A stretch of DNA of 64,000 nucleotides. Origin: JAGXRK01 sp963714415 (lineage in GTDB: Bacteria; Bacteroidota; Ignavibacteria; Ignavibacteriales; Ignavibacteriaceae). The DNA is taken from NCBI GenBank assembly GCA_963714415.1, contig CAVQOL010000025.1, positions 15,926-79,925 on the forward strand, in the 5' to 3' direction. The number at the start of each line of letters is the position of its first letter. The first letter of the stretch is position 1. The translations under genes and the position numbers were made by a program. The notes beneath the pieces were generated by a model, which saw nothing but the letters and a program-made list of their open reading frames with translations, was not told the origin of the DNA and did not search any database. Below are positions 27,501 through 35,886 of this stretch, piece by piece.

Positions 27501-27869
27501 ATGATTCAAGAAGAAACTAATCTTATAGTTGCAGATAATTCTGGCGCCAAAAAAGTACGATGTATTCGTGTTCTTGGTGGAAGTAACAGAAGATATGCAT
27601 CTGTTGGTGATATTATTGTAGTCTCCGTAAAATCGGCAATACCTAACGGCACTGTTAAAAAAGGCGAAGTATCAAGGGCTGTTATTGTTAGAACAAAAAA
27701 AGAAGTCAGAAGAAAAGATGGCTCATACATAAGATTTGATGAGAATGCGGCAGTTTTAATTAACCCTCAGAATGAACCAAAGGGTACCCGTATATTTGGT
27801 CCGGTTGCAAGAGAATTGAGAGAAAAACAGTTTATGAAAATAGTTTCTTTAGCTCCAGAAGTTATATAA
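27501..27869 (+). CDS. rplN: 50S ribosomal protein L14
   Basis: Protein at the 50S side of intersubunit bridges, and the binding face for RsfS in many bacteria. At 122 aa it begins MIQEETNLIVADNSGAKKV. The signature DGSYIRFDENAAVLIN and the C-terminal FMKIVSLAPEVI are intact. TAAGGAG lies upstream. It starts the spc-type set. Confidence 0.98.
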   Translation: MIQEETNLIVADNSGAKKVRCIRVLGGSNRRYASVGDIIVVSVKSAIPNGTVKKGEVSRAVIVRTKKEVRRKDGSYIRFDENAAVLINPQNEPKGTRIFGPVARELREKQFMKIVSLAPEVI

Positions 27870-27882
27870 GGATTCAAGTTTA

Positions 27883-28209
27883 ATGAAGATCAGAAAAAAC
27901 GATACTGTTATGGTTATTTCCGGAAACGATAAAGGCAAAACCGGAAAAGTACTTAAAGTATTTCCAAAAGAATCTAAAATTATTATCGAAGGAATTAACC
28001 TTCGTAAAAGACATACTAAAGCCTCGCAAAAAAATCCGCAGGGAGGTATAATAGAAAAAGAAGCACCAATTAATGCTTCTAATGTCATGATTCTTGATCC
28101 TAAGACAAGCGAAACTACAAGAATTGGATCAAAGATAATTTTAGATGATAAGACCGGTAAAAAGAAAATAGTTCGTGTTAGCAAAGCAAGCGGAGAAATG
28201 ATTCCATAG
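27883..28209 (+). CDS. rplX: 50S ribosomal protein L24
   Basis: Assembly initiator of the 50S subunit with a KOW module. At 108 aa, IRKNDTVMVISGNDKGKTGK is the KOW start and GGIIEKEAPINASNVMI follows. It lies between rplN and rplE in the standard order. Confidence 0.96.
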   Translation: MKIRKNDTVMVISGNDKGKTGKVLKVFPKESKIIIEGINLRKRHTKASQKNPQGGIIEKEAPINASNVMILDPKTSETTRIGSKIILDDKTGKKKIVRVSKASGEMIP

Positions 28210-28240
28210 TTATAAAACTTAGTTAAGGTTTTAAGATAAA

Positions 28241-28909
28241 ATGGCAAAAGAGAAAACAAAAGAAAAAACAAAAGTACAAGAAACAGCTAGACCAAAAAAA
28301 GCTGCTAAAGAAAAAGCTAAAGTTTCAGCTGAGAAGGAAATAAAAATTAGACCAAGATTACTTGATGTTTACAGAAAAGAAATTGTTCCAGGTTTAATGA
28401 AATCCTTGAGCTATAAAAACGTAATGCAGGTTCCTAAGCTTCAAAAGATTGTTGTTAATATGGGTGTTGGCGCTGCAGTTGCTGATTCTAAGATTCTTGA
28501 TGAAGCAGTGAAAGATCTGGAAACTATTACAGGTCAGAAAGCAAACATTAGAAAAGCAAGAAAAGCTATTTCTAATTTCAAGTTGCGTGAAGGAATGAAT
28601 ATCGGCGCAAAGGTTACGCTGAGAAAAGAAAAAATGTATGAATTCCTCGATCGTTTTATAAATGTTGCTCTTCCACGAGTGAGAGACTTCAGAGGTTTAT
28701 CAGACAAATCTTTTGACGGAAGAGGGAACTACACTATGGGAATGAAAGAGCAGATCATTTTTCCGGAAATAAATGTTGATAAAGTTACAAAAGTACTTGG
28801 AATGGATATAACTTTTGTTACTTCTGCTCCTACTGATAGCGAAGCTTATGAATTACTTAAGTCTTTCGGATTCCCTTTCAGAAAAAAAGAAATTAAAACA
28901 GGAGAATAG
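28241..28909 (+). CDS. rplE: 50S ribosomal protein L5 with N-terminal extension
   Basis: Binds 5S rRNA and contacts P-site tRNA. The conserved part runs from about residue 42 (LLDVYRKEIVPGLMK) with VPKLQKIVVNMGVG and the C-terminal FGFPFR. The first 40 residues form a Lys/Ala/Glu-rich basic tail not found in the usual 180-aa L5. No internal Met lies near residue 40, so a start at 28241 is supported. The tail may be disordered and bind RNA; this is inference. Confidence 0.95.
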   Translation: MAKEKTKEKTKVQETARPKKAAKEKAKVSAEKEIKIRPRLLDVYRKEIVPGLMKSLSYKNVMQVPKLQKIVVNMGVGAAVADSKILDEAVKDLETITGQKANIRKARKAISNFKLREGMNIGAKVTLRKEKMYEFLDRFINVALPRVRDFRGLSDKSFDGRGNYTMGMKEQIIFPEINVDKVTKVLGMDITFVTSAPTDSEAYELLKSFGFPFRKKEIKTGE

Positions 28910-28917
28910 GAGATTTA

Positions 28918-29187
28918 ATGGCACGTAAGAGTATTATAGCCAGAGACGAAAAAAGAAGAAAACTGGTTGCAAAGTATAAAAAGGTTCGCGAAGAAATTAA
29001 GGAAAGAAATGATTGGGATGCTTTGCAAAAACTGCCAAGAAATTCTATGCCGGTTAGGTTAAAAAACAGATGTATGTTTACCGGTAGAGGACGATCATAT
29101 TATAGAAAATTCGGTATTTCAAGACTTGTGCTCAGAGAAATGGCACTCAAAGGTGAAATTCCCGGATTAAAGAAATCAAGTTGGTAA
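28918..29187 (+). CDS. rpsN: 30S ribosomal protein S14 (zinc-free form)
   Basis: 30S head protein. The 89-aa long form lacks the CxxC knuckles of the short zinc form. It ends with the family signature FTGRGRSYYRKFGISRLVLRE followed by GEIPGLKKSSW. AGGAG lies before the ATG. It sits between rplE and rpsH, as usual. Confidence 0.97.
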   Translation: MARKSIIARDEKRRKLVAKYKKVREEIKERNDWDALQKLPRNSMPVRLKNRCMFTGRGRSYYRKFGISRLVLREMALKGEIPGLKKSSW

Positions 29188-29200
29188 AAGGAGATTCTAT

Positions 29201-29596
29201 ATGTCAGTAACAGATCCGATTTCAGATTTTTTGACCAGAGTTAGAAACGCTTCTAAAGCAAAAAAAGTGCGTGTCGAAATTCCTTCTTCGGGACTTAAAA
29301 AGGAACTCGCTGAAATTCTGAAGAAAGAAAACTTCATTCACGATTTTGCTATGGTTGAAGATAATAAACAGAATACTATAAGAATTCATTTAAAGTATAG
29401 TCTGGGAACTCCTGCAATAAGCGGATTGAGAAGAATTAGTAAACCAGGTTTAAGAATTTATAAAGGTAAAGACGAGCTTCCAAGAGTATTGAATGGATTA
29501 GGAACTGCAGTTATTTCCACATCAAAAGGTTTGCTTACAGATAAAGAAGCTCGTAAGCAATCAGTTGGTGGTGAAATTATTTGTTACATCTGGTAA
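29201..29596 (+). CDS. rpsH: 30S ribosomal protein S8
   Basis: Central-domain 16S rRNA-binding protein; in E. coli it represses the spc operon. At 131 aa, it has DPISDFLTRVRNASKA at the N-terminus and a C-terminal GGEIICYIW. AAGGAG lies upstream of the ATG. Confidence 0.97.
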   Translation: MSVTDPISDFLTRVRNASKAKKVRVEIPSSGLKKELAEILKKENFIHDFAMVEDNKQNTIRIHLKYSLGTPAISGLRRISKPGLRIYKGKDELPRVLNGLGTAVISTSKGLLTDKEARKQSVGGEIICYIW

Positions 29597-29617
29597 TTTT
29601 TTTGATGGAGAAATAAA

Positions 29618-30157
29618 GTGTCAAGAATTGGTAAAAAACAAATAGAAATTCCAAATGGCGTAACCGTTACAAAAAATGGTAACTCGCTTAAGGTAAAAGG
29701 CCCAAAAGGTGAATTGGCTTTTAATGTACATCCGAATATATTTGTTGACATTGAAGGCAATATAATTAAGGTGAAACGACCAGATGATCAGAAAGAAAAT
29801 AGATCATTACATGGACTGACCCGTTCTATTCTTCAAAATATGATTACGGGTGTTACTGAAGAGTATACAAAAATATTAAATATTGTTGGAGTTGGTTATA
29901 AAGCAGAATTGAAAGGAACAAATCTTTTACTGAATATAGGATATTCTCATCCAATATACTTTGTTCCTCCTATGGATATAAAATTGCAGGTTCCAACACC
30001 AACCCAAATTATAATTAATGGAATTGACAAGCAGCTTGTTGGTCAGGTTGCTGCAAAAATCAGATCTATCAGAAAACCCGAACCTTACAAAGGCAAAGGA
30101 ATAAAATATTCTGATGAAATGATTGTTCGTAAAGCTGGAAAGACAGCCGGTAAATAA
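29618..30157 (+). CDS. rplF: 50S ribosomal protein L6
   Basis: Protein near the sarcin-ricin loop and factor-binding site. At 179 aa it starts at GTG with GGAG upstream and reads SRIGKKQIEIPNGVTV. Two tandem L6 domains are present, and the C-terminal signature PEPYKGKGIKYSDE is intact. Confidence 0.97.
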   Translation: MSRIGKKQIEIPNGVTVTKNGNSLKVKGPKGELAFNVHPNIFVDIEGNIIKVKRPDDQKENRSLHGLTRSILQNMITGVTEEYTKILNIVGVGYKAELKGTNLLLNIGYSHPIYFVPPMDIKLQVPTPTQIIINGIDKQLVGQVAAKIRSIRKPEPYKGKGIKYSDEMIVRKAGKTAGK

Positions 30158-30182
30158 TTTTTAGTCGGAGATTAAAGAAGTT

Positions 30183-30545
30183 ATGAGTGGAAAATTAAAA
30201 CCCAGAGAAAGATCTAAAACCAGGATCAGAAAAAAGATTTTTGGTGCTCCTGATAAACCACGATTTACAGTTTACAGAAGCTTAAATCATGTTTATGCTC
30301 AGGTAATTGATGATACAACAGGAGTAACAATTGCATCGGCTTCATCTCTTTCCAAAGAACTTTCTGATAGTTTGAAAGAAATAAAAGGAAAGATTGCTAA
30401 AGGAAAACTTGTCGGAAATCTCTTAGCAAAAAAAGCTCTCGAAAAAAACATAACTACTGTAGTTTTCGATAGAAACGGTTACAGATACCACGGACGCATC
30501 CAGGCTATTGCCGATGGTGCAAGAGAAGGGGGATTGAAGTTTTAA
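30183..30545 (+). CDS. rplR: 50S ribosomal protein L18
   Basis: Binds 5S rRNA together with L5 in the central protuberance. At 120 aa, it has RTRIRKKIFG-like basic segments, then PRFTVYRSLNHVYAQVID and the end GYRYHGRIQAIADGAREGG. It is followed, unusually, by a tRNA gene before rpsE. Confidence 0.96.
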   Translation: MSGKLKPRERSKTRIRKKIFGAPDKPRFTVYRSLNHVYAQVIDDTTGVTIASASSLSKELSDSLKEIKGKIAKGKLVGNLLAKKALEKNITTVVFDRNGYRYHGRIQAIADGAREGGLKF

Positions 30546-30565
30546 TGTTAGTTAATTCTGGTTTT

Positions 30566-30636
30566 TGCCGGGTCGTCTAATGGCAGGACTACGCCCTTTG
30601 GAGGCGTCTGTAGAGGTTCGAGTCCTCTCCCGGCAG
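30566..30636 (+). tRNA. tRNA-Gln (TTG) inside the spc operon
   Basis: A 71-nt cloverleaf. TGCCGGG (30566-30572) pairs with CCCGGCA (30629-30635) and the discriminator is G. The anticodon loop CTTTGGA gives UUG. The T-loop is TTCGAGT. It lies 20 bases after rplR and 54 before rpsE. With no clear promoter or terminator around it, processing from the ribosomal-protein mRNA is likely. Confidence 0.96.
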
Positions 30637-30690
30637 CAAATTTTGCCGGTAGTATAATTTTTATAATTAATTGATTAGTTGGAGTTGTAA

Positions 30691-31197
30691 TTGAAAGCTG
30701 TTAAATCAAATGAAACTGAAGGTTTAAAAGAAAAAGTTGTTCACATTAACAGAGTTGCCAAAGTTGTTAAGGGTGGACGCAGATTCAGTTTTAATGCAAT
30801 TGTTGTTGTTGGTAACGGTAGTGGTACTGTTGGTGTTGGCTTAGGTAAAGCCAATGAAGTAACTGATGCCATTTCTAAAGGTATTGATGATGCAAAGAAA
30901 AGTCTTGTCAATGTTTCTATTATTAAAGGCACTGTTGCTCACCAGATAATTGGAAAATATGGTGCAGGCAAAGTTTTATTAAAACCGGCTTCACCAGGTA
31001 CCGGATTGATCGCGGGTGGTGGTGTTCGTGCTGTTCTGGAAGCTGCTGGTATACAGGACGTTTTAACTAAATCACTTGGTTCCAGTAATCCACATAATCA
31101 GGTAAAGGCAACTTTGGATGCATTGATTAAACAGATTGATGCAAGAAAAATGGCTGCCAAGAGAAAAATGCAAACTAAAGATTTGTTTGCTTCTTAA
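30691..31197 (+). CDS. rpsE: 30S ribosomal protein S5
   Basis: Protein at the back of the 30S subunit linked to decoding accuracy. I take the TTG at 30691 with TTGGAG upstream, giving 168 aa. The double-stranded RNA-binding domain has INRVAKVVKGGRRFSFNAIVVVGNG split over residues about 20-45, and PASPGTGLIAGGGVRAVLE follows. It comes directly after tRNA-Gln. Confidence 0.95.
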   Translation: MKAVKSNETEGLKEKVVHINRVAKVVKGGRRFSFNAIVVVGNGSGTVGVGLGKANEVTDAISKGIDDAKKSLVNVSIIKGTVAHQIIGKYGAGKVLLKPASPGTGLIAGGGVRAVLEAAGIQDVLTKSLGSSNPHNQVKATLDALIKQIDARKMAAKRKMQTKDLFAS

Positions 31198-31209
31198 TAG
31201 AGGTTGGAA

Positions 31210-31395
31210 ATGGGAAAAATTAAAATTGTTCAGATAAGAAGTATTATTGACAGACCAAAAGATCAAAAGGCTACTATTGAAGCACTTGGTTTGGGTCGCC
31301 CCAATTGGGAAAAAATTCATAATGACACTCCTCAGATTAGAGGAATGGTCAGAAAAGTATGTCATTTAGTTAGAGTTGAAGAAATAAAAGAATAG
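31210..31395 (+). CDS. rpmD: 50S ribosomal protein L30
   Basis: Small peripheral 50S protein, 61 aa. The ATG at 31210 is chosen because AGAGG lies six bases upstream; a TTG two codons earlier is possible. It has IKIVQIRSIIDRPKDQKATIEALGL split over residues 4-28, then MVRKVCHLVRVEEI. It lies between rpsE and rplO, as usual. Confidence 0.95.
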   Translation: MGKIKIVQIRSIIDRPKDQKATIEALGLGRPNWEKIHNDTPQIRGMVRKVCHLVRVEEIKE

Positions 31396-31407
31396 TAAGG
31401 TTTTATA

Positions 31408-31866
31408 ATGGATATTTTAAGCAATCTTAAATATACAAGTGGTTCAAGAAAGAATCGCAAAAGAGTTGGTCGTGGTGAAGGTTCCGGACACGGTGGACAG
31501 TCAACAAGAGGTATGAATGGACAAAAATCCAGATCCGGTTCAAAACATAAAGCATGGTTTGAAGGCGGTCAGATGCCATTGCAGAGAAGAGTACCTAAAT
31601 TTGGTTTTACTAATATTTTCAAAGTTGAATATCAGCTAATTAATCTAAATGCTCTTCAAAGATTAGCCGATGAGAAAAAGATAGGTAAAACTGTTCTTAA
31701 TCCTTCTGAACTTAAAAAATTAGGATTGATTTCAACTCTTAGAAAACCCGTAAAGGTTTTAGGTAAAGGCGAATTAAAAGCCAAAGTTCAACTAGAAGTT
31801 AATTCATTCAGCAAATCTGCTCAGGAAAAAATTGAAGCAGTCGGCGGAAAAATTACAAAGTTATAA
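31408..31866 (+). CDS. rplO: 50S ribosomal protein L15
   Basis: Late assembly protein of the 50S subunit. At 152 aa, the N-terminal glycine-rich RNA-binding tail has RVGRGEGSGHGGQSTRG, and FEGGQMPLQRRVPKFGF lies near residue 50. It directly precedes secY, the usual order. Confidence 0.97.
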   Translation: MDILSNLKYTSGSRKNRKRVGRGEGSGHGGQSTRGMNGQKSRSGSKHKAWFEGGQMPLQRRVPKFGFTNIFKVEYQLINLNALQRLADEKKIGKTVLNPSELKKLGLISTLRKPVKVLGKGELKAKVQLEVNSFSKSAQEKIEAVGGKITKL

Positions 31867-31877
31867 TCCGGAAATAA

Positions 31878-33212
31878 ATGTCACGAATTACTGATACTCT
31901 CAGAAATATTTTTAAGATTCACGAACTACGACAGAGAATTTTTTATACATTAGCAGTTCTCATTATAGTAAGACTTGGATCGCACTTAACAACTCCGGGC
32001 GTAGATTCTGCTCTGCTTAGCGAAGCAATGAAGAATCAGTCATCCGATAACCTTTTTGGGTTGTATGATCTTTTTGTCGGAGGCGCATTTTCTAACGCAG
32101 CAATTTTTGCTTTAGGAATTATGCCTTACATATCTGCATCCATCATCATTCAGTTGATGGGAGCAGTTATTCCATATTTCCAGAAACTTCAGCAAGAAGG
32201 GGAAGAAGGAAGAAAGAAAATAACTCAATTAACTCGTTATTTTACAGTTATTATTTCTGCTTTTCAGGCTTGGGCTGTTACAGTTAGATTATTAAATATT
32301 GAAGTTCAGGGATTACCGATTGTTCCGGATCCGGTAAGAGGCATAGCCTGGATAATTACTACAATTATAATTCTTACTTCCGGTACTGTTTTTATGATGT
32401 GGATGGGTGAACAGATTACTGAAAAAGGAATTGGTAATGGAATATCGCTTATAATTTTTATTGGAATTATCGCTCGGTTCCCATTTTCTATGTTTGACGA
32501 ATACAGATTGATTTCGGCAGGGCAGAGATCAATAATTATTGAGATTGTGATATTTGCATTTATGTTTTTTATAATTGCCGGAGTTGTTCTTGTAACTCAG
32601 GGTACAAGGAGGATTCCTGTTCAATATGCTAAGCGGGTTGTTGGTAGAAAAATTTATGGTGGTGTAACCCAATATATTCCGTTAAGAGTAAACACGGCAG
32701 GAGTAATGCCTATAATTTTTGCTCAGTCTATAATGTTTATTCCTAACACTGTCTTATCATTTTTCCCGGCGAGTGAATTTTTACAGACAATTTCGGGTTG
32801 GTTCCATTATACATCGCCAGTTTATTCAGCTGTTTACGCTTTGATGATAATCTTTTTTACATATTTTTATACAGCAATAGCTTTTAATCCAAAAGATGTT
32901 GCAGATAATATGAAAAAGCAAGGTGGATTTATTCCTGGCATAAGACCGGGGAAACAGACATCAGATTTTATTGACAATATTTTGACAAAAATTACATTAC
33001 CGGGTTCGATATTCTTAGCTATCATTGCAATCCTTCCGGCATTTGTATCCGTTTGGGGTGTGTCCGGTCAGTTTGCTCAATTTTTTGGCGGTACAAGTTT
33101 ATTAATTTGTGTTGGTGTTGCGCTTGATACTTTGCAGCAGATTGAATCTCATTTGTTGATGAGACATTATGATGGATTTATGAAGTCAGGTAAGGTAAAA
33201 GGCAGACGTTAA
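31878..33212 (+). CDS. secY: Preprotein translocase subunit SecY
   Basis: Channel subunit of the SecYEG translocon in the inner membrane. At 444 aa with ten hydrophobic spans, it shows the signatures GIMPYISASIIIQLM near residue 80 and the loop QGTRRIPVQYAKRVVG near residue 242. It partners SecE encoded at 6784. It lies in the spc operon and is followed by map with no adk between. Confidence 0.98.
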   Translation: MSRITDTLRNIFKIHELRQRIFYTLAVLIIVRLGSHLTTPGVDSALLSEAMKNQSSDNLFGLYDLFVGGAFSNAAIFALGIMPYISASIIIQLMGAVIPYFQKLQQEGEEGRKKITQLTRYFTVIISAFQAWAVTVRLLNIEVQGLPIVPDPVRGIAWIITTIIILTSGTVFMMWMGEQITEKGIGNGISLIIFIGIIARFPFSMFDEYRLISAGQRSIIIEIVIFAFMFFIIAGVVLVTQGTRRIPVQYAKRVVGRKIYGGVTQYIPLRVNTAGVMPIIFAQSIMFIPNTVLSFFPASEFLQTISGWFHYTSPVYSAVYALMIIFFTYFYTAIAFNPKDVADNMKKQGGFIPGIRPGKQTSDFIDNILTKITLPGSIFLAIIAILPAFVSVWGVSGQFAQFFGGTSLLICVGVALDTLQQIESHLLMRHYDGFMKSGKVKGRR

Positions 33213-33218
33213 GATTTT

Positions 33219-33980
33219 GTGATCTATATAAAGACTAAAAAAGAGATTGATTTTATTCGTGAAAGTTGCAGAATAGTTGCTGAAACTTTACAGCTAGTAA
33301 AAAGCAACATAAAACCCGGGGTTACAACATTAGAACTCGATAAGGTTGCCGAAGATTATATCAGAAGCAACAATGCCATTCCGGCATTCAAAGGTTATTC
33401 GCAAGGCGGATCCGAAAGTTTTCCTGGTTCCATCTGTGCTTCTGTTGATGATGAGGTAGTGCATGGTATTCCAGGTAATAGAATACTTAATGAAGGCGAA
33501 ATAATTGCGATTGATGTTGGTGTTCTTAAAAATAATTATTATGGCGATGCAGCCCTATCAGTTGCTGTTGGAAAGATATCGGATGAAAAGAAAAAGTTGC
33601 TTGAGGTAACTGAAAAGTCTCTTCATTTTGGAATCGAACAAGCAAAAGCAAATAATAGGGTGCACGATATTTCAAACGCAGTACAGGAATTTGTTGAAGC
33701 TAATGGATTTTCTATTGTCAGAGAGCTTTGCGGACACGGTGTCGGAAAATTTTTGCACGAAGATCCTTCTGTTCCTAATTTTGGTAGAAAAGGTACAGGA
33801 GCAAAATTAAAGAATGGTATGACCCTGGCAATTGAACCAATGGTTAATTTAGGTCATTATTTTGTGAAAACTAAACCGGATGGATGGACGGTTGTAACTG
33901 AAGATGGTTATCCATCAGCTCATTTTGAGCATACAATTTTAATAAATAACAATACTCCGGAAATATTAACTGTTTGTTGA
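33219..33980 (+). CDS. map: Methionine aminopeptidase, type I
   Basis: Removes the initiator methionine from new proteins; cytosolic di-metal hydrolase. At 253 aa it starts at GTG. The metal ligands are visible in IAIDVGVLKNNYYGDAAL (two Asp), in GHGVGKFLHEDP (His), in LAIEPMV (Glu) and in HFEHTILI (Glu). Its TGA overlaps the ATG of infA, so the two are probably translationally coupled. Confidence 0.96.
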   Translation: MIYIKTKKEIDFIRESCRIVAETLQLVKSNIKPGVTTLELDKVAEDYIRSNNAIPAFKGYSQGGSESFPGSICASVDDEVVHGIPGNRILNEGEIIAIDVGVLKNNYYGDAALSVAVGKISDEKKKLLEVTEKSLHFGIEQAKANNRVHDISNAVQEFVEANGFSIVRELCGHGVGKFLHEDPSVPNFGRKGTGAKLKNGMTLAIEPMVNLGHYFVKTKPDGWTVVTEDGYPSAHFEHTILINNNTPEILTVC

Positions 33981-34198
33981 TGGCTAAACAAGGTCCTATT
34001 AAAGTAGATGGAATTATTACTGAAACGCTGCCCAATGCTAACTTCAGAGTTAAGCTAGACAACGGACATGAAATTCTTGCGCACATTTCCGGAAAAATGC
34101 GAATGCATTTTATAAAAATATTAGTAGGAGATAAAGTCTCAATTGAATTATCTCCTTATGATCTTTCAAAAGGTAGGATTACCTACAGGTATAAATAG
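33980..34198 (+). CDS. infA: Translation initiation factor IF-1
   Basis: OB-fold factor that blocks the 30S A site during initiation. The ATG at 33980 overlaps the map stop codon and gives a 72-aa protein of normal length (MAKQGPIKVDG). It has ETLPNANFRVKLDNGHEILAHISGKMR split over residues about 15-42 and the end LSKGRITYRYK. In-frame TTG codons just upstream are less likely starts. Confidence 0.96.
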   Translation: MAKQGPIKVDGIITETLPNANFRVKLDNGHEILAHISGKMRMHFIKILVGDKVSIELSPYDLSKGRITYRYK

Positions 34199-34208
34199 TG
34201 GAGTTCAA

Positions 34209-34322
34209 ATGAAAGTCAGAGCATCTGTAAAAAAGATTTGTGACAAATGTAAAATAATAAAACGCAAGGGTGTTGTGAGAGTTATCTGCAAAAACCCTAA
34301 ACATAAACAGCGTCAAGGTTAA
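34209..34322 (+). CDS. rpmJ: 50S ribosomal protein L36
   Basis: A 37-aa zinc-ribbon protein of the 50S subunit, MKVRASVKKICDKCK.... The full zinc site C11, C14, C27 and H32 is present. The stop TAA is at 34320-34322. It lies between infA and rpsM, the normal alpha-operon start. Confidence 0.96.
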   Translation: MKVRASVKKICDKCKIIKRKGVVRVICKNPKHKQRQG

Positions 34323-34343
34323 TTTAATTTAAGGAGAAGATCA

Positions 34344-34727
34344 TTGGCTCGAATAGCTGGTGTAGATTTACCGAAAAATAAAAAAGTACTTTACGGTTTA
34401 CAGTATATCTTTGGAATTGGTCAAACAGCTTCTGCCGATATTTTGGCAAAAGCTAAAGTAGATGCAAATAAAAAAATTGCAGATCTTACTGAAGAAGAAG
34501 TTGCTGAAATAAGATCGGTTATTACCGGTGATTATAAAGTTGAAGGTGCACTACGTTCTGAAGTTCAGCAGAATATAAAAAGACTTATGGATATTGGTGC
34601 TTACCGTGGTTTAAGACACAGAAAAGGTCTTCCTGTCCGTGGTCAAAGAACCAGAACAAATTCACGTACCAGAAAAGGTAAAAGAAGAACTGTTGCCGGT
34701 AAGAAAAAAGCTCCTACTAAGAAATAA
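34344..34727 (+). CDS. rpsM: 30S ribosomal protein S13
   Basis: 30S head protein that contacts tRNA and bridges to the 50S subunit. It is taken from the TTG at 34344 with AAGGAG upstream, giving 127 aa that begin ARIAGVDLPKNKKV. The helix-two-turn-helix and the basic end GLPVRGQRTRTNSRTRKGKR are intact. A 91-base gap with a hairpin follows before rpsK. Confidence 0.96.
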   Translation: MARIAGVDLPKNKKVLYGLQYIFGIGQTASADILAKAKVDANKKIADLTEEEVAEIRSVITGDYKVEGALRSEVQQNIKRLMDIGAYRGLRHRKGLPVRGQRTRTNSRTRKGKRRTVAGKKKAPTKK

Positions 34728-34749
34728 TGATTGAAAGATTTAAAGATCA

Positions 34750-34785
34750 AGGATTGCGCTTATAATCTTGTTATTATGCAATCTT
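34750..34785 (+). promoter_or_regulatory. Nested hairpin between rpsM and rpsK
   Basis: The outer stem AGGATTGC/GCAATCTT (34750-34757 and 34778-34785, one G-U pair) encloses a second stem ATAAT/ATTAT (34762-34766 and 34773-34777). It occupies the unusually long gap between two genes that normally abut. No T run follows directly. A regulatory or processing role within the alpha operon is possible. Confidence 0.35.
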
Positions 34786-34818
34786 ATAATTTTATAATGA
34801 TTAATTGGAGATTCAGAT

Positions 34819-35205
34819 TTGGCTAAAACATTAAAGAAAGCAAAGAAAAAAACGCACGTTGATTCAAACGGAGTAGCTCACATAAAAGCTACATTTAACA
34901 ACGTGCAGGTTACCATAACCGATATTTATGGTAACACTATTGCCTGGTCATCTGCTGGTAAAAACGGATTTAAAGGATCAAGAAAAAATACACCGTTTGC
35001 TGCACAGGTTTCGGCTGAAGCCGCAGCAAAAGAAGCTTACGATCTCGGTTTAAGAAAAGTAGAAGTTTTGGTTAAAGGGCCCGGTTCAGGCAGAGAAGCT
35101 GCTATCAGGGCTTTACACACTGCTGGATTAGACGTTTCGTCTATTAAAGATGTAACTCCTATTCCACATAATGGCTGCAGACCACCTAAGAAAAGAAGAG
35201 TTTAA
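34819..35205 (+). CDS. rpsK: 30S ribosomal protein S11
   Basis: Platform protein of the 30S subunit near the E site. It starts at TTG with TTGGAG nine bases upstream. The 128-aa sequence has HIKATFNNVQVTITDIYGN and the C-terminal signature DVTPIPHNGCRPPKKRRV. It lies between rpsM and rpsD, as usual. Confidence 0.97.
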   Translation: MAKTLKKAKKKTHVDSNGVAHIKATFNNVQVTITDIYGNTIAWSSAGKNGFKGSRKNTPFAAQVSAEAAAKEAYDLGLRKVEVLVKGPGSGREAAIRALHTAGLDVSSIKDVTPIPHNGCRPPKKRRV

Positions 35206-35225
35206 TTTTTCGGAGAGTTAACTAA

Positions 35226-35852
35226 ATGGCAAGATACACAGACTCAGTTTGTAAACTGTGCAGAAGAGAAAGACAAAAATTATTTTTAAAGGGACAGAAG
35301 TGTTATTCTGAAAAGTGTCCGATTGAAATAAGGAATTATCCCCCGGGTCAGCATGGTCTTTCCAGAAGATCCAAAGTTTCTGAGTACGGAATTCAGCTTC
35401 GTGAGAAACAAAAAATAAAAAGATCTTACGGCGTGTTGGAAACACAATTCAGAAATTATTTTGAAAAAGCTATCAAGCAAAAAGGCAGAACAGGTGCAAA
35501 CCTTGTAAAACTTCTTGAAAGAAGACTGGATAATGTAGTTTACAGGTTAGGTTTTGCATCCTCTCGTAAACAAGCACGACAGCTTATAAGACACAGACAT
35601 ATTATTATTAACAATCATCTTGTTGATATACCTTCATATCTGTTAAGTCCGGGAGATGTTATCCAGATTAAAGATAAAAGTAAAAAATTAGATGCAATTC
35701 ATAACTCGTTAAAAAGAGTAAAAGACAATACTTATGGTTGGCTTTCAATCGATAAAGCTTCCTTAACCGGAAATTTTATTCAGATACCTGAAAGAGAAGA
35801 TGTTCCTCTAAACGCCAACGAACAGTTAGTAGTTGAGCTTTATTCTAAGTAA
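35226..35852 (+). CDS. rpsD: 30S ribosomal protein S4 (zinc form)
   Basis: Primary 16S rRNA-binding protein, and the alpha-operon repressor in E. coli. At 208 aa, four N-terminal cysteines, C9, C12, C26 and C31, form the zinc site of the C+ type. The S4 RNA-binding domain has LERRLDNVVYRLGFASSRKQ near residue 98. CGGAGAG lies upstream. Confidence 0.97.
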   Translation: MARYTDSVCKLCRRERQKLFLKGQKCYSEKCPIEIRNYPPGQHGLSRRSKVSEYGIQLREKQKIKRSYGVLETQFRNYFEKAIKQKGRTGANLVKLLERRLDNVVYRLGFASSRKQARQLIRHRHIIINNHLVDIPSYLLSPGDVIQIKDKSKKLDAIHNSLKRVKDNTYGWLSIDKASLTGNFIQIPEREDVPLNANEQLVVELYSK

Positions 35853-35886
35853 TAAATTTTTAATGATCAAACTTAGAGGATATTAA

